A DNA stretch of 64,000 nt from Propionispora hippei DSM 15287 (GTDB lineage: Bacteria > Bacillota > Negativicutes > Propionisporales > Propionisporaceae): contig NZ_FQZD01000011.1 in NCBI RefSeq assembly GCF_900141835.1, positions 80,086 through 144,085 of the forward strand. Direction: 5' to 3'. Every line of letters begins with the position of its first letter. Positions within the stretch are counted from its first letter, which is position 1. Shown piece by piece: positions 33,500-42,664 of the stretch. The position numbers were made by a program, and so were the translations under genes. The notes under the pieces are model-generated. The model saw nothing but the letters and a program-made list of their open reading frames with translations, searched no databases and was not told the origin of the DNA.

Positions 33500-34870
33500 A
33501 TGAATAAAACCGGATTGGCCGGTGAAATTCTGAGCCGGATAGGCGGTGCAGGCAATGTGATCGATATAGAATATTGCGCAACAAGGCTGCGCCTCACCCT
33601 GCGGGACGACGGCAAGGCCGAGCTGGCCAGCCTGAGAGGATTGGATAAAGTGGTGGCAGCGGTTTTCCGTTCCGGACAGCTTCAGATCATTCTGGGTACA
33701 GGCGTTGTGCTGGACGTGTATCATGAAATGCAGCACCAGTTGTCATTGGGAAATCAGGCAGACCAGGCTGCCGATATTCGACCGGTTGGCCTGCCTGGGT
33801 ACATGAAGCGGCTTGCCAATGTGTTTTTGCCGTTAATTCCCGTATTGGTAGGCAGCGGCATGCTGATGGGAATTAACTCCCTGCTGCAACGGCTTGGTGT
33901 AGTCAGTGTAGATAATCAGGTTTCGCAATTATTACAGCTTTTTGCCAGTTCGGTCTTTGTATTTTTACCTGTGCTGGTTGGTGTGACCGCGGCGCGGGAG
34001 TTTGGCGGGACACCGCTCTTGGGCGGTGCGGCGGCAGGGTTGTTAATGCACTCGTCGCTTGAACAACTGCATTCTTTAGCAGTCGGTGGGATTTCACCGT
34101 CGCTGCAGCGCGGCGCCGGCGGCGTGATAGCGGCTCTTTTGGTGGTTTGGTTTATGAGTCTTGTGGAAGGAATCCTCCGCCGCAAGGTCCCCCAGGCATT
34201 GGCGTTGATATTGACGCCAATGCTGACACTGGTTGTCACCGGTTTTGCCACGATTTTCATTTTACAGCCCTTGGGGGCGGCGATATCGGACAGTGTGATC
34301 AGCGTGGTTCTGTTTGCCATACATCAGGGCGGTTTTTTTACAGGTATGATGCTGGGGGCGGTATATTCCACCATTGTTACCACGGGAATGCACCAGGGAC
34401 TTAATCCGCTTTATCTGGATATGCTGTCCAAGACAGGGGTTAATATGCTGCTGCCCATATTTGCCATGGCAGACACGGCACAGGCCGGCGCTGCCTTGGC
34501 TGTGTATTTTAAAACCGCTGACCGCCAGCTAAAACGGGTGATTGTCAACGCTCTTCCCGTATGCCTGTTAGGTATTACCGAACCTATCATGTTTGCCGTA
34601 AATCTTCCGTTAGTAAGGCCGTTTGCGGCTGCCGCTATTGGCGGCGCCTTAGGGGGCGGCTTCATTGCCATGATGCAGGTGAAGGCCATTAGTCTGGGCT
34701 TGTCGGCCCTGTCGCTACTGGCGATCATTCAGGAGGGTGATGTACTTTTATATGCTGCCGGCTTTATGATCGCTTTTGTCAGTGCGTTTAGTGCCGCCTG
34801 GATTTTAGGGATTCCCGATGGCCAAGCTGATCGGGAAAGAAAATTTTTGTCAGGGAAAGAGGATTCGTGA
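33500..34870 (+). CDS. Second sucrose-type PTS EIIBC component (paralogue)
   Basis: 456 residues, the same layout as the preceding gene: EIIB phospho-Cys in DIEYCATRLRLTL, LQIILGTGVVLDVYHEM, EIIC with GITEPIMFAVNLPLVRPF and TTGMHQGLNPLYLDML. The two are related but clearly diverged, so they probably take different beta-fructosides or related disaccharides. GGAGGGAGG ribosome site; the stop overlaps the GH32-like gene start (GTGA). Confidence 0.9.
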   Translation: MNKTGLAGEILSRIGGAGNVIDIEYCATRLRLTLRDDGKAELASLRGLDKVVAAVFRSGQLQIILGTGVVLDVYHEMQHQLSLGNQADQAADIRPVGLPGYMKRLANVFLPLIPVLVGSGMLMGINSLLQRLGVVSVDNQVSQLLQLFASSVFVFLPVLVGVTAAREFGGTPLLGGAAAGLLMHSSLEQLHSLAVGGISPSLQRGAGGVIAALLVVWFMSLVEGILRRKVPQALALILTPMLTLVVTGFATIFILQPLGAAISDSVISVVLFAIHQGGFFTGMMLGAVYSTIVTTGMHQGLNPLYLDMLSKTGVNMLLPIFAMADTAQAGAALAVYFKTADRQLKRVIVNALPVCLLGITEPIMFAVNLPLVRPFAAAAIGGALGGGFIAMMQVKAISLGLSALSLLAIIQEGDVLLYAAGFMIAFVSAFSAAWILGIPDGQADRERKFLSGKEDS

Positions 34871-35880
34871 AGATGAATAAAACATATGCCCCTTGCGGGT
34901 ATTTCTTATGGGATTTTTGGCTTTTTGCCGAAGCCGGCAAGTATCATCTGTACCATTTGCAGGCTCCCCTAAAACAGGATGCCCATTCGCGGCATAGCGC
35001 GGCCAGCGTCGGTTATGCCGTATCGGAAAACCTGAGGGATTGGCAGCCCCGGGGAACCGTGCTGGAGGCCAGTGAAAATCCGGCTGATTGGGACAGCGTG
35101 TCCATTTGGACCGGGTGCACAATAAAAAAAGACGGCCGTTACTATATGTTTTACACCTCCCGCTGCCGTCAGGAAGTATTGGAAAACGGGTATATGGGTC
35201 ATACGCAGCGCATCGGGGTGGCTTGGTCAGAGGATTTGAAGCTGTGGCATAAGTATGAGTATAATCCGGTCTTGTCGGTCGGCGGCAGCGAGTATTATGA
35301 AAATCAGGCGGAGGCCTACAATCGCCACGAAGGCTGCCGGGACCCCTTTGTTATTTTAGACGAAACGGGCGGCACCTACTATATGTTTTTTACGGCAAGG
35401 GACAAGCGGGGTGAACCGCGCAGCCGTGGCTGCATCGGCCGGGCCAGGTCAAAGGATTTACTGAATTGGGAGCTGCTCCCGCCGGCCGCTTCCCCTCATA
35501 CTTTTGTCGATATGGAGGTCCCCACGCTGCACCGGCACCAGGGTAAATGGTATTTATTGTTTGCCGTGAAAAAAGATTGGTACAGTCCGGCCCATCAGCA
35601 GGCTATTTTACCTGCAAAGCCGCAGACCGGTGAACTCTACCTCGTTGCCGACCGTCTGGACGGTCAGTTTGAGCCAATGGCTACGGACAATGTGATTAGT
35701 GGGACGGCGGATGGACTTTATACGGGACGGATTGTAAAAGACACGAAGGAACAAGATGTGTTCTTAGCCTGGGGCGTTGGTCCCGATGAAGGCTTTGCCG
35801 CGACCGAGGCTTCATACCGTCTGTCGCTTCCCAGACGGGTTCTATACGATGAACAAGGCAAAATGATGTTGGAAAAGTAG
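34867..35880 (+). CDS. GH32-like five-bladed beta-propeller glycosidase
   Basis: 337 residues, cytoplasmic. It may start at GTG 34867, or at ATG 34873. The beta-propeller acid motifs of the GH32/GH43/GH68 clan are visible: FLWDFWLF near residue 17 (nucleophile Asp), GCRDPFVIL (RDP) and VDMEVPTL (acid/base Glu). It lacks the C-terminal beta-sandwich of typical invertases and the WMNDPNG start, so it belongs to a divergent short branch. The context after two sucrose-type permeases suggests hydrolysis of phosphorylated sucrose or a fructoside. Confidence 0.8.
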   Translation: MKMNKTYAPCGYFLWDFWLFAEAGKYHLYHLQAPLKQDAHSRHSAASVGYAVSENLRDWQPRGTVLEASENPADWDSVSIWTGCTIKKDGRYYMFYTSRCRQEVLENGYMGHTQRIGVAWSEDLKLWHKYEYNPVLSVGGSEYYENQAEAYNRHEGCRDPFVILDETGGTYYMFFTARDKRGEPRSRGCIGRARSKDLLNWELLPPAASPHTFVDMEVPTLHRHQGKWYLLFAVKKDWYSPAHQQAILPAKPQTGELYLVADRLDGQFEPMATDNVISGTADGLYTGRIVKDTKEQDVFLAWGVGPDEGFAATEASYRLSLPRRVLYDEQGKMMLEK

Positions 35881-35910
35881 TCGGGTAGTTGGGGTGCTGC
35901 CGCTATGGAT

Positions 35911-35957
35911 AACAAGGAGATTTCGCTGGTACTGCCGGCAAATTTTCCTTGTTTTTT
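35911..35957 (+). terminator. Rho-independent terminator of the PTS operon
   Basis: AACAAGGA / TCCTTGTT with an inner GCTGG / CCGGC hairpin, then TTTTTT. Confidence 0.8.
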
Positions 35958-35959
35958 AG

Positions 35960-36005
35960 TTCGGCAGACAGGATGCGGGACTGTGACAGAAGGACTATAG
36001 CCGAA
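35960..36005 (+). promoter_or_regulatory. Compact two-stem structure ahead of queT
   Basis: An outer stem TTCGGC / GCCGAA encloses GACAG-gatgcggga-CTGT. It lies 50 nt before queT, where preQ1 riboswitches are often found, but the sequence does not match the preQ1-I or preQ1-II consensus that I know. Candidate only. Confidence 0.25.
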
Positions 36006-36055
36006 TTGGTCGAATAGGAGAGTGAAATATTTTATTTGTATGAGAAAGGATTAGT

Positions 36056-36502
36056 ATGAATCAGAAAAAATTAATGAAGGCGGCGGTGATTGCCGCCATT
36101 TATGTAGTACTTTCGGTGGTATTTCAGCCTATTTCCTATGGTGTCATCCAATTCCGGATTGCCGAGGCGCTTACCGTGCTACCTATTTTGTATGGGGAAG
36201 CGGTGTGGGGGCTGTTTGTCGGCTGCCTGCTGGCTAATATGATTGGCGGCGCCGGAGTCATGGATGTGGTCTTTGGCAGTCTGGCCACACTGGCAGCAGC
36301 CTGGCTGACACGGCGCTTTAAAGAAAGCAAGGCCGCCTATATCTTCCCGGTGATCATTAATGCCGTCGTGGTCGGTGCTTATTTGGCTTATCTGTTTGAC
36401 ATGCCTTATTGGTCGGTGTTTGGCTCTGTCTTTATCGGTGAGGCCGTGGTCATTGGAACACTGGGGGTAATTTTGATTAAAGCCGCCCAAAGGATTCAGT
36501 AA
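36056..36502 (+). CDS. queT: QueT-family queuosine-precursor transporter
   Basis: 148 residues with about five TM helices. The N-terminal AAVIAAIYVVLSVVFQPISYG and FRIAEALTVLPILYGEAVWGLFVGCLLANMIGG (GxIQFRIAEALxxLP pattern) is typical of QueT (COG4708), the membrane substrate-binding subunit of an ECF-type carrier for preQ0/preQ1 or queuine. Single-gene unit. AAAGGA ribosome site. Confidence 0.92.
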   Translation: MNQKKLMKAAVIAAIYVVLSVVFQPISYGVIQFRIAEALTVLPILYGEAVWGLFVGCLLANMIGGAGVMDVVFGSLATLAAAWLTRRFKESKAAYIFPVIINAVVVGAYLAYLFDMPYWSVFGSVFIGEAVVIGTLGVILIKAAQRIQ

Positions 36503-36537
36503 TTTGCCGTTGATGAATCGAGCTAGTTAGACTATAG

Positions 36538-36566
36538 TTGAATAAATGAAAAATATTTGCTATATT
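36538..36566 (+). promoter_or_regulatory. Promoter of the first pga riboswitch unit
   Basis: TTGAAT (36538-36543), 17-nt spacer, TATATT (36561-36566). Confidence 0.7.
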
Positions 36567-36602
36567 TGTGCAGTAAATGGATAGCATCGGCTGGCAAGAG
36601 CT

Positions 36603-36690
36603 AGCGGAATTGGGCAAACTTGTCAAAAATACAGGGAACCAAAGCCAGGGGTCTAAAACATTTTTGTTATGAAAGCCGGGTTGCAAAGTA
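36603..36690 (+). ncRNA. Divergent cyclic di-GMP-I riboswitch (upstream copy, pga leader)
   Basis: GGGCAAAC (36612-36619) and the 3' half GGTCTAAAACATTTTTGTTA with GCCGGGTTGC are as in the second copy at 36866. In the 5' half the GAAA tetraloop is lost (CTTGT-caaaaat-ACAGG), and GACGCAAAGC has become GAACCAAAGC. The tetraloop/receptor contact should therefore be weak or absent. It may have low affinity, altered specificity or be a decaying duplicate. Confidence 0.75.
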
Positions 36691-36717
36691 CGAAAGCTTT
36701 GTAATCCGGCTTTTTTT
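36675..36717 (+). terminator. Terminator overlapping the first pga aptamer
   Basis: GCCGGGTTGCAAAG / CTTTGTAATCCGGC with G-U pairs, then seven T residues. The 5' arm is part of the aptamer, so aptamer and terminator are mutually exclusive. Confidence 0.88.
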
Positions 36718-36761
36718 GTCTGTTGCAGTAAATGTTTGTCAATGGAAGAATAAAAATCCTG

Positions 36762-36790
36762 TTGACATAAATCGGAACACTTGTTAGAAT
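36762..36790 (+). promoter_or_regulatory. Promoter of the second pga riboswitch unit
   Basis: TTGACA (36762-36767), 17-nt spacer, TAGAAT (36785-36790). It is placed between the first terminator and the second aptamer. Confidence 0.8.
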
Positions 36791-36865
36791 GACTAATGTA
36801 TTTATCTTGAATAAATGGGCTTTCATAGGAATTTAACCTGTTTAATACATATTGATAATGGTATA

Positions 36866-36950
36866 TATATAGCGGGCAAACTTGTCGAAAGGCGGGGACG
36901 CAAAGCTCAGGGTCTAAAACATTTTTGTTATGACAGCCGGGTTGCAAAGT
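36866..36950 (+). ncRNA. Cyclic di-GMP-I riboswitch (downstream copy, pga leader)
   Basis: A consensus aptamer: GGGCAAAC (36874-36881), CTTGTC-GAAA-GGCGGG stem, GGGACGCAAAGC, AGGGTCTAA, and TATGACAGCCGGGTTGC at the 3' end. The 3' half is nearly identical to the first copy (GGTCTAAAACATTTTTGTTA shared), showing duplication. It controls pgaABCD, which starts 130 nt downstream. Confidence 0.95.
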
Positions 36951-36982
36951 GTCAAGAACTTTGTAATTCGGTTGTTTTTTGT
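36933..36982 (+). terminator. Terminator overlapping the second pga aptamer
   Basis: ACAGCCGGGTTGCAAAG pairs with CTTTGTAATTCGGTTGT, partly through G-U pairs, followed by T-rich sequence. Its 5' arm is the 3' part of the aptamer, which predicts anti-termination when c-di-GMP is bound. Confidence 0.85.
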
Positions 36983-37081
36983 TTTTGAAGGTGCATTTTG
37001 CCGGTGCCAGGTGGGCGGGATGGGAAACACGCACTTCGATCGTGAAAGCGAAAGATAAAAGCTATTGTTAGGGGAGTGTAC

Positions 37082-39385
37082 ATGAGGATCAAGCAAGTAT
37101 TGGCATTACTTACTTTAGTGTTTTTTTTGGGAAGTGCGGTGTGTTATACATCTGTTATGGCAAAAGAGGAACCGCTACCGGACACGCTTGGGCAATCAAC
37201 TGAAATGTCCTACCAGAACCGGGATGCGGCACGGGAATATGCGGTTACTTTAGCAAGGGGCGGAGAGTATCGGCCGGCTTTGGCGATACTGGAAAATTTA
37301 ATGGTTGACCATGAGACGGAAGCGGATATTGTATTCGATTATACCGTCGTTGCAGTTTGGGCCGGAGAATATACAAAAGCGGTTCAGTTGTATGAGGAAC
37401 GAATAAAGTCGTTCCCGGCCGTACCTGATTATGTGAGAATCAACGTGGCTCAGGCGTATTTCAAGACCGGCCATTTTAACGACGCCTGGCAGCTATATCA
37501 TCAATCGGCTATGACAGGAAATAGGAAGGCTCGGTTGTGGGAAGCGGAAAGTCTGGTACATACGGGGAGTTTTGATGAAGCGGAGCGTATTTATTCGATC
37601 CTGCTGGAAGAACAACCTGACAACTTAGCTGCTTACAGTGGCAAGGCTAATATATTACTGGCACGCGGTGATGCAGACGGGGCGGCTAAGTTAATAGAAA
37701 CTGCCCTAGCTTCTGTCGATGGATGGAATGACCCGGCATTAAAAGCTTCTCTGCTAACGTTGCGTGGCGAGATGGCGGCTCAATTTATTAGACATGATGC
37801 GTACCGGCAGGCTATTGTACTGTTACGGCCTACAATCCGTGATAAAAGTGCGACGGTTCAGATGCAATGTGACTACGTGCTGGCATTGTTTTTGTACGGT
37901 GATTATACAACTGCAGTTAAAGAAGGGACGCAGCTATGGCCCAATTACCGGGAGATTCCTGCCTATGGACGGCGCGCGCTGGCGGACTCTTATTTGCGGC
38001 TCTATCTGCCCCAACAGGCCATAGGTATTTATTGCAGCATTTTAGAGCAGGGGGAAAGCTTACCCAGCGATAGGCACAGCCTGGCTTATGCGTACATGCT
38101 GACAGGCTCTAAGGAAAAACAGGCGATGGTATTGTATCGGGAACTTATCAATATGGCTGCAGAACAGGCTATGGTCATTACCGGGGATGCCGATTCATTT
38201 TTTGCAATGGGACGGTACGAGGCGGGGAAAAAGCTGTACCAGGCCATAATCCATACCTATCCCGATTATGCGGCGTTTCGCCAGCAGTTTGCTGCGGTAC
38301 TTTATCGCCAGGGGCTGATCAGAGAAGCTTACGAACAATATCTGTCGTTGGCTGCTTTGCCGGGGACACAACCTGCCGCCAATAGCGGGATTGTTAATAC
38401 GGCTGTGCCGGGAGGCGATTATTATTCTGCCAGGCAGGCCGTGACAGGTTTGGACAGGTATAGTGCGAATCCAATGACGGCTCAGGCGCTGAGGACCTTT
38501 GAAGAACGCTGGCAGGGCAGCCTGGCTGTTAACGCTACCGGCAGCAGAGATTATAAAGGAAATAAGGATCATCGCCTACAATTGACCGGCGAACAGCGGG
38601 TGACAGACCGGGTGGACATATTGGCAGGAATCGGCAGTACATGGATTTCTGACGGCCAGGGAGAAACCGTATTAAGAACAAACTCTGTTGGCGGACGATA
38701 CACCGACATGAAACATATGGTACAGTTGTGGCTGGATCAGGGTCGTACTCACGGCAGGCTGGATGGGTATCACCTGACCACGAGTCGCTATTTTGGTGAA
38801 CAAAGCAGAGTTGATTTTAGTATAAACCGCACACCGGTAATGGATGCAGAGGCACTGCCCAGTCATATGATGGCGACAGAGTATCAACTGGCGTATAACC
38901 GGCAAATTGGACTTAAAGACAATCTGTCTGTCATGATGGCAGCCGCAAATTATTCGGACCGCAACCGGCGGCACGATATAAACCTGGACTGGGACCATGT
39001 GATGGTTGATACCGGAGCAAAACAACTGTCTTGGTTTGGTTATGCCGACAGAACAGGCTTTAAAAAACAGATGATTGATGGGGTGGAGCCGGTTTACGAA
39101 AGTCCCCGTTGCCGGGAAGCCTATGGTCTTGGCCTTCGTCAGCGCTGGAATTTTACCAAGCATTATTGGGAAACTTCCTTTGAGATAGGAGTAGGGCGTG
39201 ATCGGCCGGAGCCGATGGATACCAGTACTTCGCTTCGGACCGAGTATGGTTATCATATTTCCCGTAATCAGGCACTTACTGTTAGTGTAGAATATGGATT
39301 GCGTACCGGTTATTCAACCGGTACAGGCGGAAAACCGCAGTTTTCTGACCGCCAATACAATGTGAGCTACCAGCTTTCCTGGTAG
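37082..39385 (+). CDS. pgaA: Poly-N-acetylglucosamine export porin PgaA
   Basis: 767 residues from ATG 37082 behind AGGGGAG. A signal peptide (about 1-30) is followed by TPR repeats to about residue 430 (for example YEERIKSFPAVPDYVRINVA, LLEEQPDNLAAYSGKANILL). The C-terminal part (about 475-767) has alternating strands and ends in YNVSYQLSW, the aromatic end of outer-membrane barrels. TPR plus barrel is the PgaA plan: the TPR part binds de-N-acetylated polymer in the periplasm and the barrel exports it. First gene of pgaABCD, directly behind the c-di-GMP riboswitches. The presence of this gene implies an outer membrane. Confidence 0.9.
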   Translation: MRIKQVLALLTLVFFLGSAVCYTSVMAKEEPLPDTLGQSTEMSYQNRDAAREYAVTLARGGEYRPALAILENLMVDHETEADIVFDYTVVAVWAGEYTKAVQLYEERIKSFPAVPDYVRINVAQAYFKTGHFNDAWQLYHQSAMTGNRKARLWEAESLVHTGSFDEAERIYSILLEEQPDNLAAYSGKANILLARGDADGAAKLIETALASVDGWNDPALKASLLTLRGEMAAQFIRHDAYRQAIVLLRPTIRDKSATVQMQCDYVLALFLYGDYTTAVKEGTQLWPNYREIPAYGRRALADSYLRLYLPQQAIGIYCSILEQGESLPSDRHSLAYAYMLTGSKEKQAMVLYRELINMAAEQAMVITGDADSFFAMGRYEAGKKLYQAIIHTYPDYAAFRQQFAAVLYRQGLIREAYEQYLSLAALPGTQPAANSGIVNTAVPGGDYYSARQAVTGLDRYSANPMTAQALRTFEERWQGSLAVNATGSRDYKGNKDHRLQLTGEQRVTDRVDILAGIGSTWISDGQGETVLRTNSVGGRYTDMKHMVQLWLDQGRTHGRLDGYHLTTSRYFGEQSRVDFSINRTPVMDAEALPSHMMATEYQLAYNRQIGLKDNLSVMMAAANYSDRNRRHDINLDWDHVMVDTGAKQLSWFGYADRTGFKKQMIDGVEPVYESPRCREAYGLGLRQRWNFTKHYWETSFEIGVGRDRPEPMDTSTSLRTEYGYHISRNQALTVSVEYGLRTGYSTGTGGKPQFSDRQYNVSYQLSW

Positions 39386-39397
39386 GCAGGGGGAGTT

Positions 39398-41263
39398 ATG
39401 GCTATTATGAACAAAAAAATTACTGGTGTCCTTGTTTTTTGCATGCTAATTCTGTTGATTTGCCCTCCTTCCCTGGCTAATGCCAAGGCGGTTCTTGTAT
39501 TGTGTTATCATAATGTAACCGACCAACCGGGGCAGGATATATATGCTGTAACACCGGCAAATTTAAAAAGTCATTTGACGTATTTAAAAGAACAGGGGTA
39601 TACGCCGATCTCACTTAAAGAATATATTGCCGCCAGCCAAACCGGTGCCGCATTACCGGATAAACCGGTGCTGCTCACGTTTGATGACGGGTATCAGTCG
39701 GTGTATACCAAGGTGTTTCCATTACTGAAAGAATATCGTTATCCCGGAATGATAGCCATTGTTACTTCCTGGCTGGATTATGCGCCGGCTGAACTCGGAC
39801 CGCTGGTAACCTGGCAGCAAATAAGGGAAATGGAGGGTTCCGGCTTAATCGACGTAGCCTCTCACTCCCATGACATGCATCGTTTTACTGTGATTACCCC
39901 TCAGGGTGATCGTGGCCCGTTATTAAGCAGGCTGCAATATAAAAACGGCCGGTATGAGACGGTTGACGAGCAGCGTGAGCGGGTAAGGCGGGATTTACAT
40001 GAATCCCAGGCTGCTTTTAACAAGGAATTGGGTCATACGGTGCAAGCCGTGGTCTGGCCTTATGGCGCCTATACGCCATCTGCCGTCACAGATGCACTGC
40101 AAGAGGGCTTTGAAGCCTGTTTTGCCTTAAATGATGGAGTAAACCCTCCGGGAAAGCAGGCCCTGCAGGCAGCTAACCGCCTGATTATAACAGGTAATCC
40201 GTCGAAAGAGCATTTTGCCAGTTTACTCAAGGTCAATAGTGAAAATACCAAGATCCCGGTTAAAGCAATACAACTGGACCTGGATATGATTTACGACCCC
40301 GGCAGCGCAGTTCAAACAGAAGCAAATCTGAATCTGGCAATAGAACGGATTCGCAGCTCAGGAGCAAATACCATTTATTTGCAGTCGTTTAGTGATGAGG
40401 ACGGATCGGGTAATATCAAGAGTGTCTATTTTTATACGAAAGAGGCACCGGTCAAGGCTGACTTATTTTCTCACGTAATTGGCCGGTTGCGGGAAGAGGG
40501 AAGGTTCAGTATTTATGCGTGGTTTCCCACTTTGGCGGCTCAATGGCTGCTGGAGGAATCGCCGCAAGATGCCGTTGCAGCCTATGATGAAAAAAACAAG
40601 GGCTGGTATCGGCGGGCGACTCCTTTTAGCTCCCGGGTGAGCGACCGGCTAAGTTCCCTGGTTGCCGATTTGGCAGCTTATAATGATATCGATGGCATTT
40701 TGTTTCAGGATGATGTATATTTAAATGATTTTGAGGATTTTTCACCTGCTGCGGGCTGGGCATTCAAAGAACAGACTGACTTTGAACTGACGCCGCAATT
40801 GCTCAAGGAAAGACCGGAGCTAAATGAGCGCTGGATTCGTTTGAAAACGGATACACTAACCGGACTGACTGTGAGGCTTTGGGAAACAGCCGGAAGTTAC
40901 CGTCCTAACCTTGGCAGTGCCCGCAATATATATCCCATTGTGATCACCAATCCGGCAGCCGAAGAATGGCTGGGCCAGAATTACGAACAATATCTTAGGA
41001 CATATACCTATACGGTAATTATGGCCTATCCTTATTTGGAAAAGGCTTATCAAAATCCGAACGGCTGGCTGGAAAATCTGGCGTCGGCTGCTTTAAGTAA
41101 CCGGGAAAATGCCCAAAAGACAGTGTTTAAGCTGCAGACCTATGACTGGAATAAAAAACACTGGTTGAGCGAAGCTGAAATACGCAAACAGGCTGAAGTT
41201 CTTAGGAAAAAGGGTGTAATTCATATAGCATATTATCCGGAAAACGTATATTCCGAACAATAA
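39398..41263 (+). CDS. pgaB: PNAG de-N-acetylase / hydrolase PgaB
   Basis: 621 residues, secreted (signal MLILLICPPSLANA). The N-terminal NodB deacetylase has LTFDDGYQS with the two Asp, SHSHDMH (metal His pair) and VWPYGAY. The C-terminal domain (about 285-620) starts AIQLDLDMIYDP and carries the GH153-type site DGILFQDDVYLNDFED. Both domains are as in PgaB of E. coli, which trims acetyl groups so that the polymer can leave through PgaA. No lipobox is apparent. Follows pgaA by 12 nt. Confidence 0.93.
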   Translation: MAIMNKKITGVLVFCMLILLICPPSLANAKAVLVLCYHNVTDQPGQDIYAVTPANLKSHLTYLKEQGYTPISLKEYIAASQTGAALPDKPVLLTFDDGYQSVYTKVFPLLKEYRYPGMIAIVTSWLDYAPAELGPLVTWQQIREMEGSGLIDVASHSHDMHRFTVITPQGDRGPLLSRLQYKNGRYETVDEQRERVRRDLHESQAAFNKELGHTVQAVVWPYGAYTPSAVTDALQEGFEACFALNDGVNPPGKQALQAANRLIITGNPSKEHFASLLKVNSENTKIPVKAIQLDLDMIYDPGSAVQTEANLNLAIERIRSSGANTIYLQSFSDEDGSGNIKSVYFYTKEAPVKADLFSHVIGRLREEGRFSIYAWFPTLAAQWLLEESPQDAVAAYDEKNKGWYRRATPFSSRVSDRLSSLVADLAAYNDIDGILFQDDVYLNDFEDFSPAAGWAFKEQTDFELTPQLLKERPELNERWIRLKTDTLTGLTVRLWETAGSYRPNLGSARNIYPIVITNPAAEEWLGQNYEQYLRTYTYTVIMAYPYLEKAYQNPNGWLENLASAALSNRENAQKTVFKLQTYDWNKKHWLSEAEIRKQAEVLRKKGVIHIAYYPENVYSEQ

Positions 41264-41383
41264 ATTAGCCATCTTCGCTGGTACTTCTGCCACAACCATG
41301 GTTGCTATGAACAGATAAGAATGCAGTTCTTTCCTCAAATGGTTTTATGTGTTGCGGCAGGATAAAAATTCGTGAGGTGAAAC

Positions 41384-42634
41384 ATGCTGGATTCCTATAG
41401 TTTGCTGGAATTTTTAGAGGATTATGTTTTTTACTACCCGTTGGCTATGAGTATTATCTGGATGATTGGGGCGTCTTACTTCTATATGCGGCGGGAGCAA
41501 GGCCGGAAAAAACTGCCGGAGTTGGAAGCATATCCGTTGGTTTCCGTACTGGTGCCCGCACGCAATGAAGAGAAGGCGATCGCCAGTACCTTAAAAGCGA
41601 TCCTTGCCTCTTCGTATCCCCAGCTGGAAGTTATAGCTATTGATGATGCCAGCACGGACAGTACCGCCATGATTTTACAGCAGATAGAGTCGGAAGAGGC
41701 CAACGTTCGGGTGTTGCTGCTGGATAAAAATATGGGTAAGCCCTACGCGCTGCGCTGTGGCGCACTGGCCAGCAAAGGTGATATTTTGCTCTGCATTGAT
41801 GCGGATGCTTATCTTGATCCCTATGCGCTGCACTGGATTGTAGCGCATTTCATCAATGGTCCCCGCGTTGGAGCTGTAACCGGCAATCCCCGGGTCCGCA
41901 ACAGGACCTCCCTGTTAGCCAAAATACAGGTTGGCGAGTATTCGTCCATCATCGGCATGATCAAGCGGACGCAGCGAATTTTGGGCAAAGTGCTGACGGT
42001 ATCCGGTGTCATTGCCGCATTTCGCAAGCAGGCTGTTTTTGATGTGGGACTATGGGATACCGATATGATTACGGACGACATAAATATTACCTGGAAGTTG
42101 GAAAAGCGTTTCTGGGACATTCGCTATGAACCCAATGCGTTATGCTGGATTCTGGTACCGGAATCTTTTCGAGGTTTATGGAAACAGCGTGTTAGGTGGG
42201 CTCAGGGTGGTGTGGAGGTTATCCGCCGTCACCGTGATATATGGAAGAGCTGGAAGCAGAGACGGCTATGGCCGGTTTATCTCGAATATGTACTGTCGGT
42301 TATTTGGTCGTATACTTATGTTATTTTCGGCTGCATTTGGCTGATTAATCTGGTATATCCGACCGGTTGGCCGGAAGTGCATATCTTGCCGGAATGGAAG
42401 GGTTCCCTGCTGGCCCTTGTGTGCCTGGTCCAATTTCTTGTCGGGTTAAGTCTTGATAAAAAATATGAGCGCCATATTCCCGGCTATTTATTTTGGGTTA
42501 TCTGGTATCCCTTTGCCTATTGGCTGTTGATGGCTTTGGCTACCGTGTATGCAACGCCCCGGGCGCTTTTTCGGAAAATGGGAAAGCCCGCTGTATGGAC
42601 AAGTCCCGACAGAGGATTATTTACCAAATTATAA
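41384..42634 (+). CDS. pgaC: PNAG synthase, GT2 glycosyltransferase PgaC
   Basis: 416 residues. One TM helix at about 15-38, a GT2 domain with VLVPARNEE, IDDASTDST, CIDADAYLDP (metal-binding DxD), TDDINITW (catalytic Asp) and QRVRWAQGG (QxxRW), then about three to four TM helices at the C-terminus. This is the processive synthase layout of PgaC/IcaA, polymerising UDP-GlcNAc and translocating the chain. Activity in E. coli needs PgaD and c-di-GMP. Confidence 0.95.
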   Translation: MLDSYSLLEFLEDYVFYYPLAMSIIWMIGASYFYMRREQGRKKLPELEAYPLVSVLVPARNEEKAIASTLKAILASSYPQLEVIAIDDASTDSTAMILQQIESEEANVRVLLLDKNMGKPYALRCGALASKGDILLCIDADAYLDPYALHWIVAHFINGPRVGAVTGNPRVRNRTSLLAKIQVGEYSSIIGMIKRTQRILGKVLTVSGVIAAFRKQAVFDVGLWDTDMITDDINITWKLEKRFWDIRYEPNALCWILVPESFRGLWKQRVRWAQGGVEVIRRHRDIWKSWKQRRLWPVYLEYVLSVIWSYTYVIFGCIWLINLVYPTGWPEVHILPEWKGSLLALVCLVQFLVGLSLDKKYERHIPGYLFWVIWYPFAYWLLMALATVYATPRALFRKMGKPAVWTSPDRGLFTKL

Positions 42635-42664
42635 ATTCCTGCAAATGGTGAGGAGCGGATGTAA

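Noticed and set aside
36477..37034. A 185-codon minus-strand ORF across the pga leader, with internally repeated sequence
   Set aside because: It exists only because it crosses two duplicated riboswitch-terminator units; there is no ribosome site and the repeats in its translation mirror the RNA duplication.
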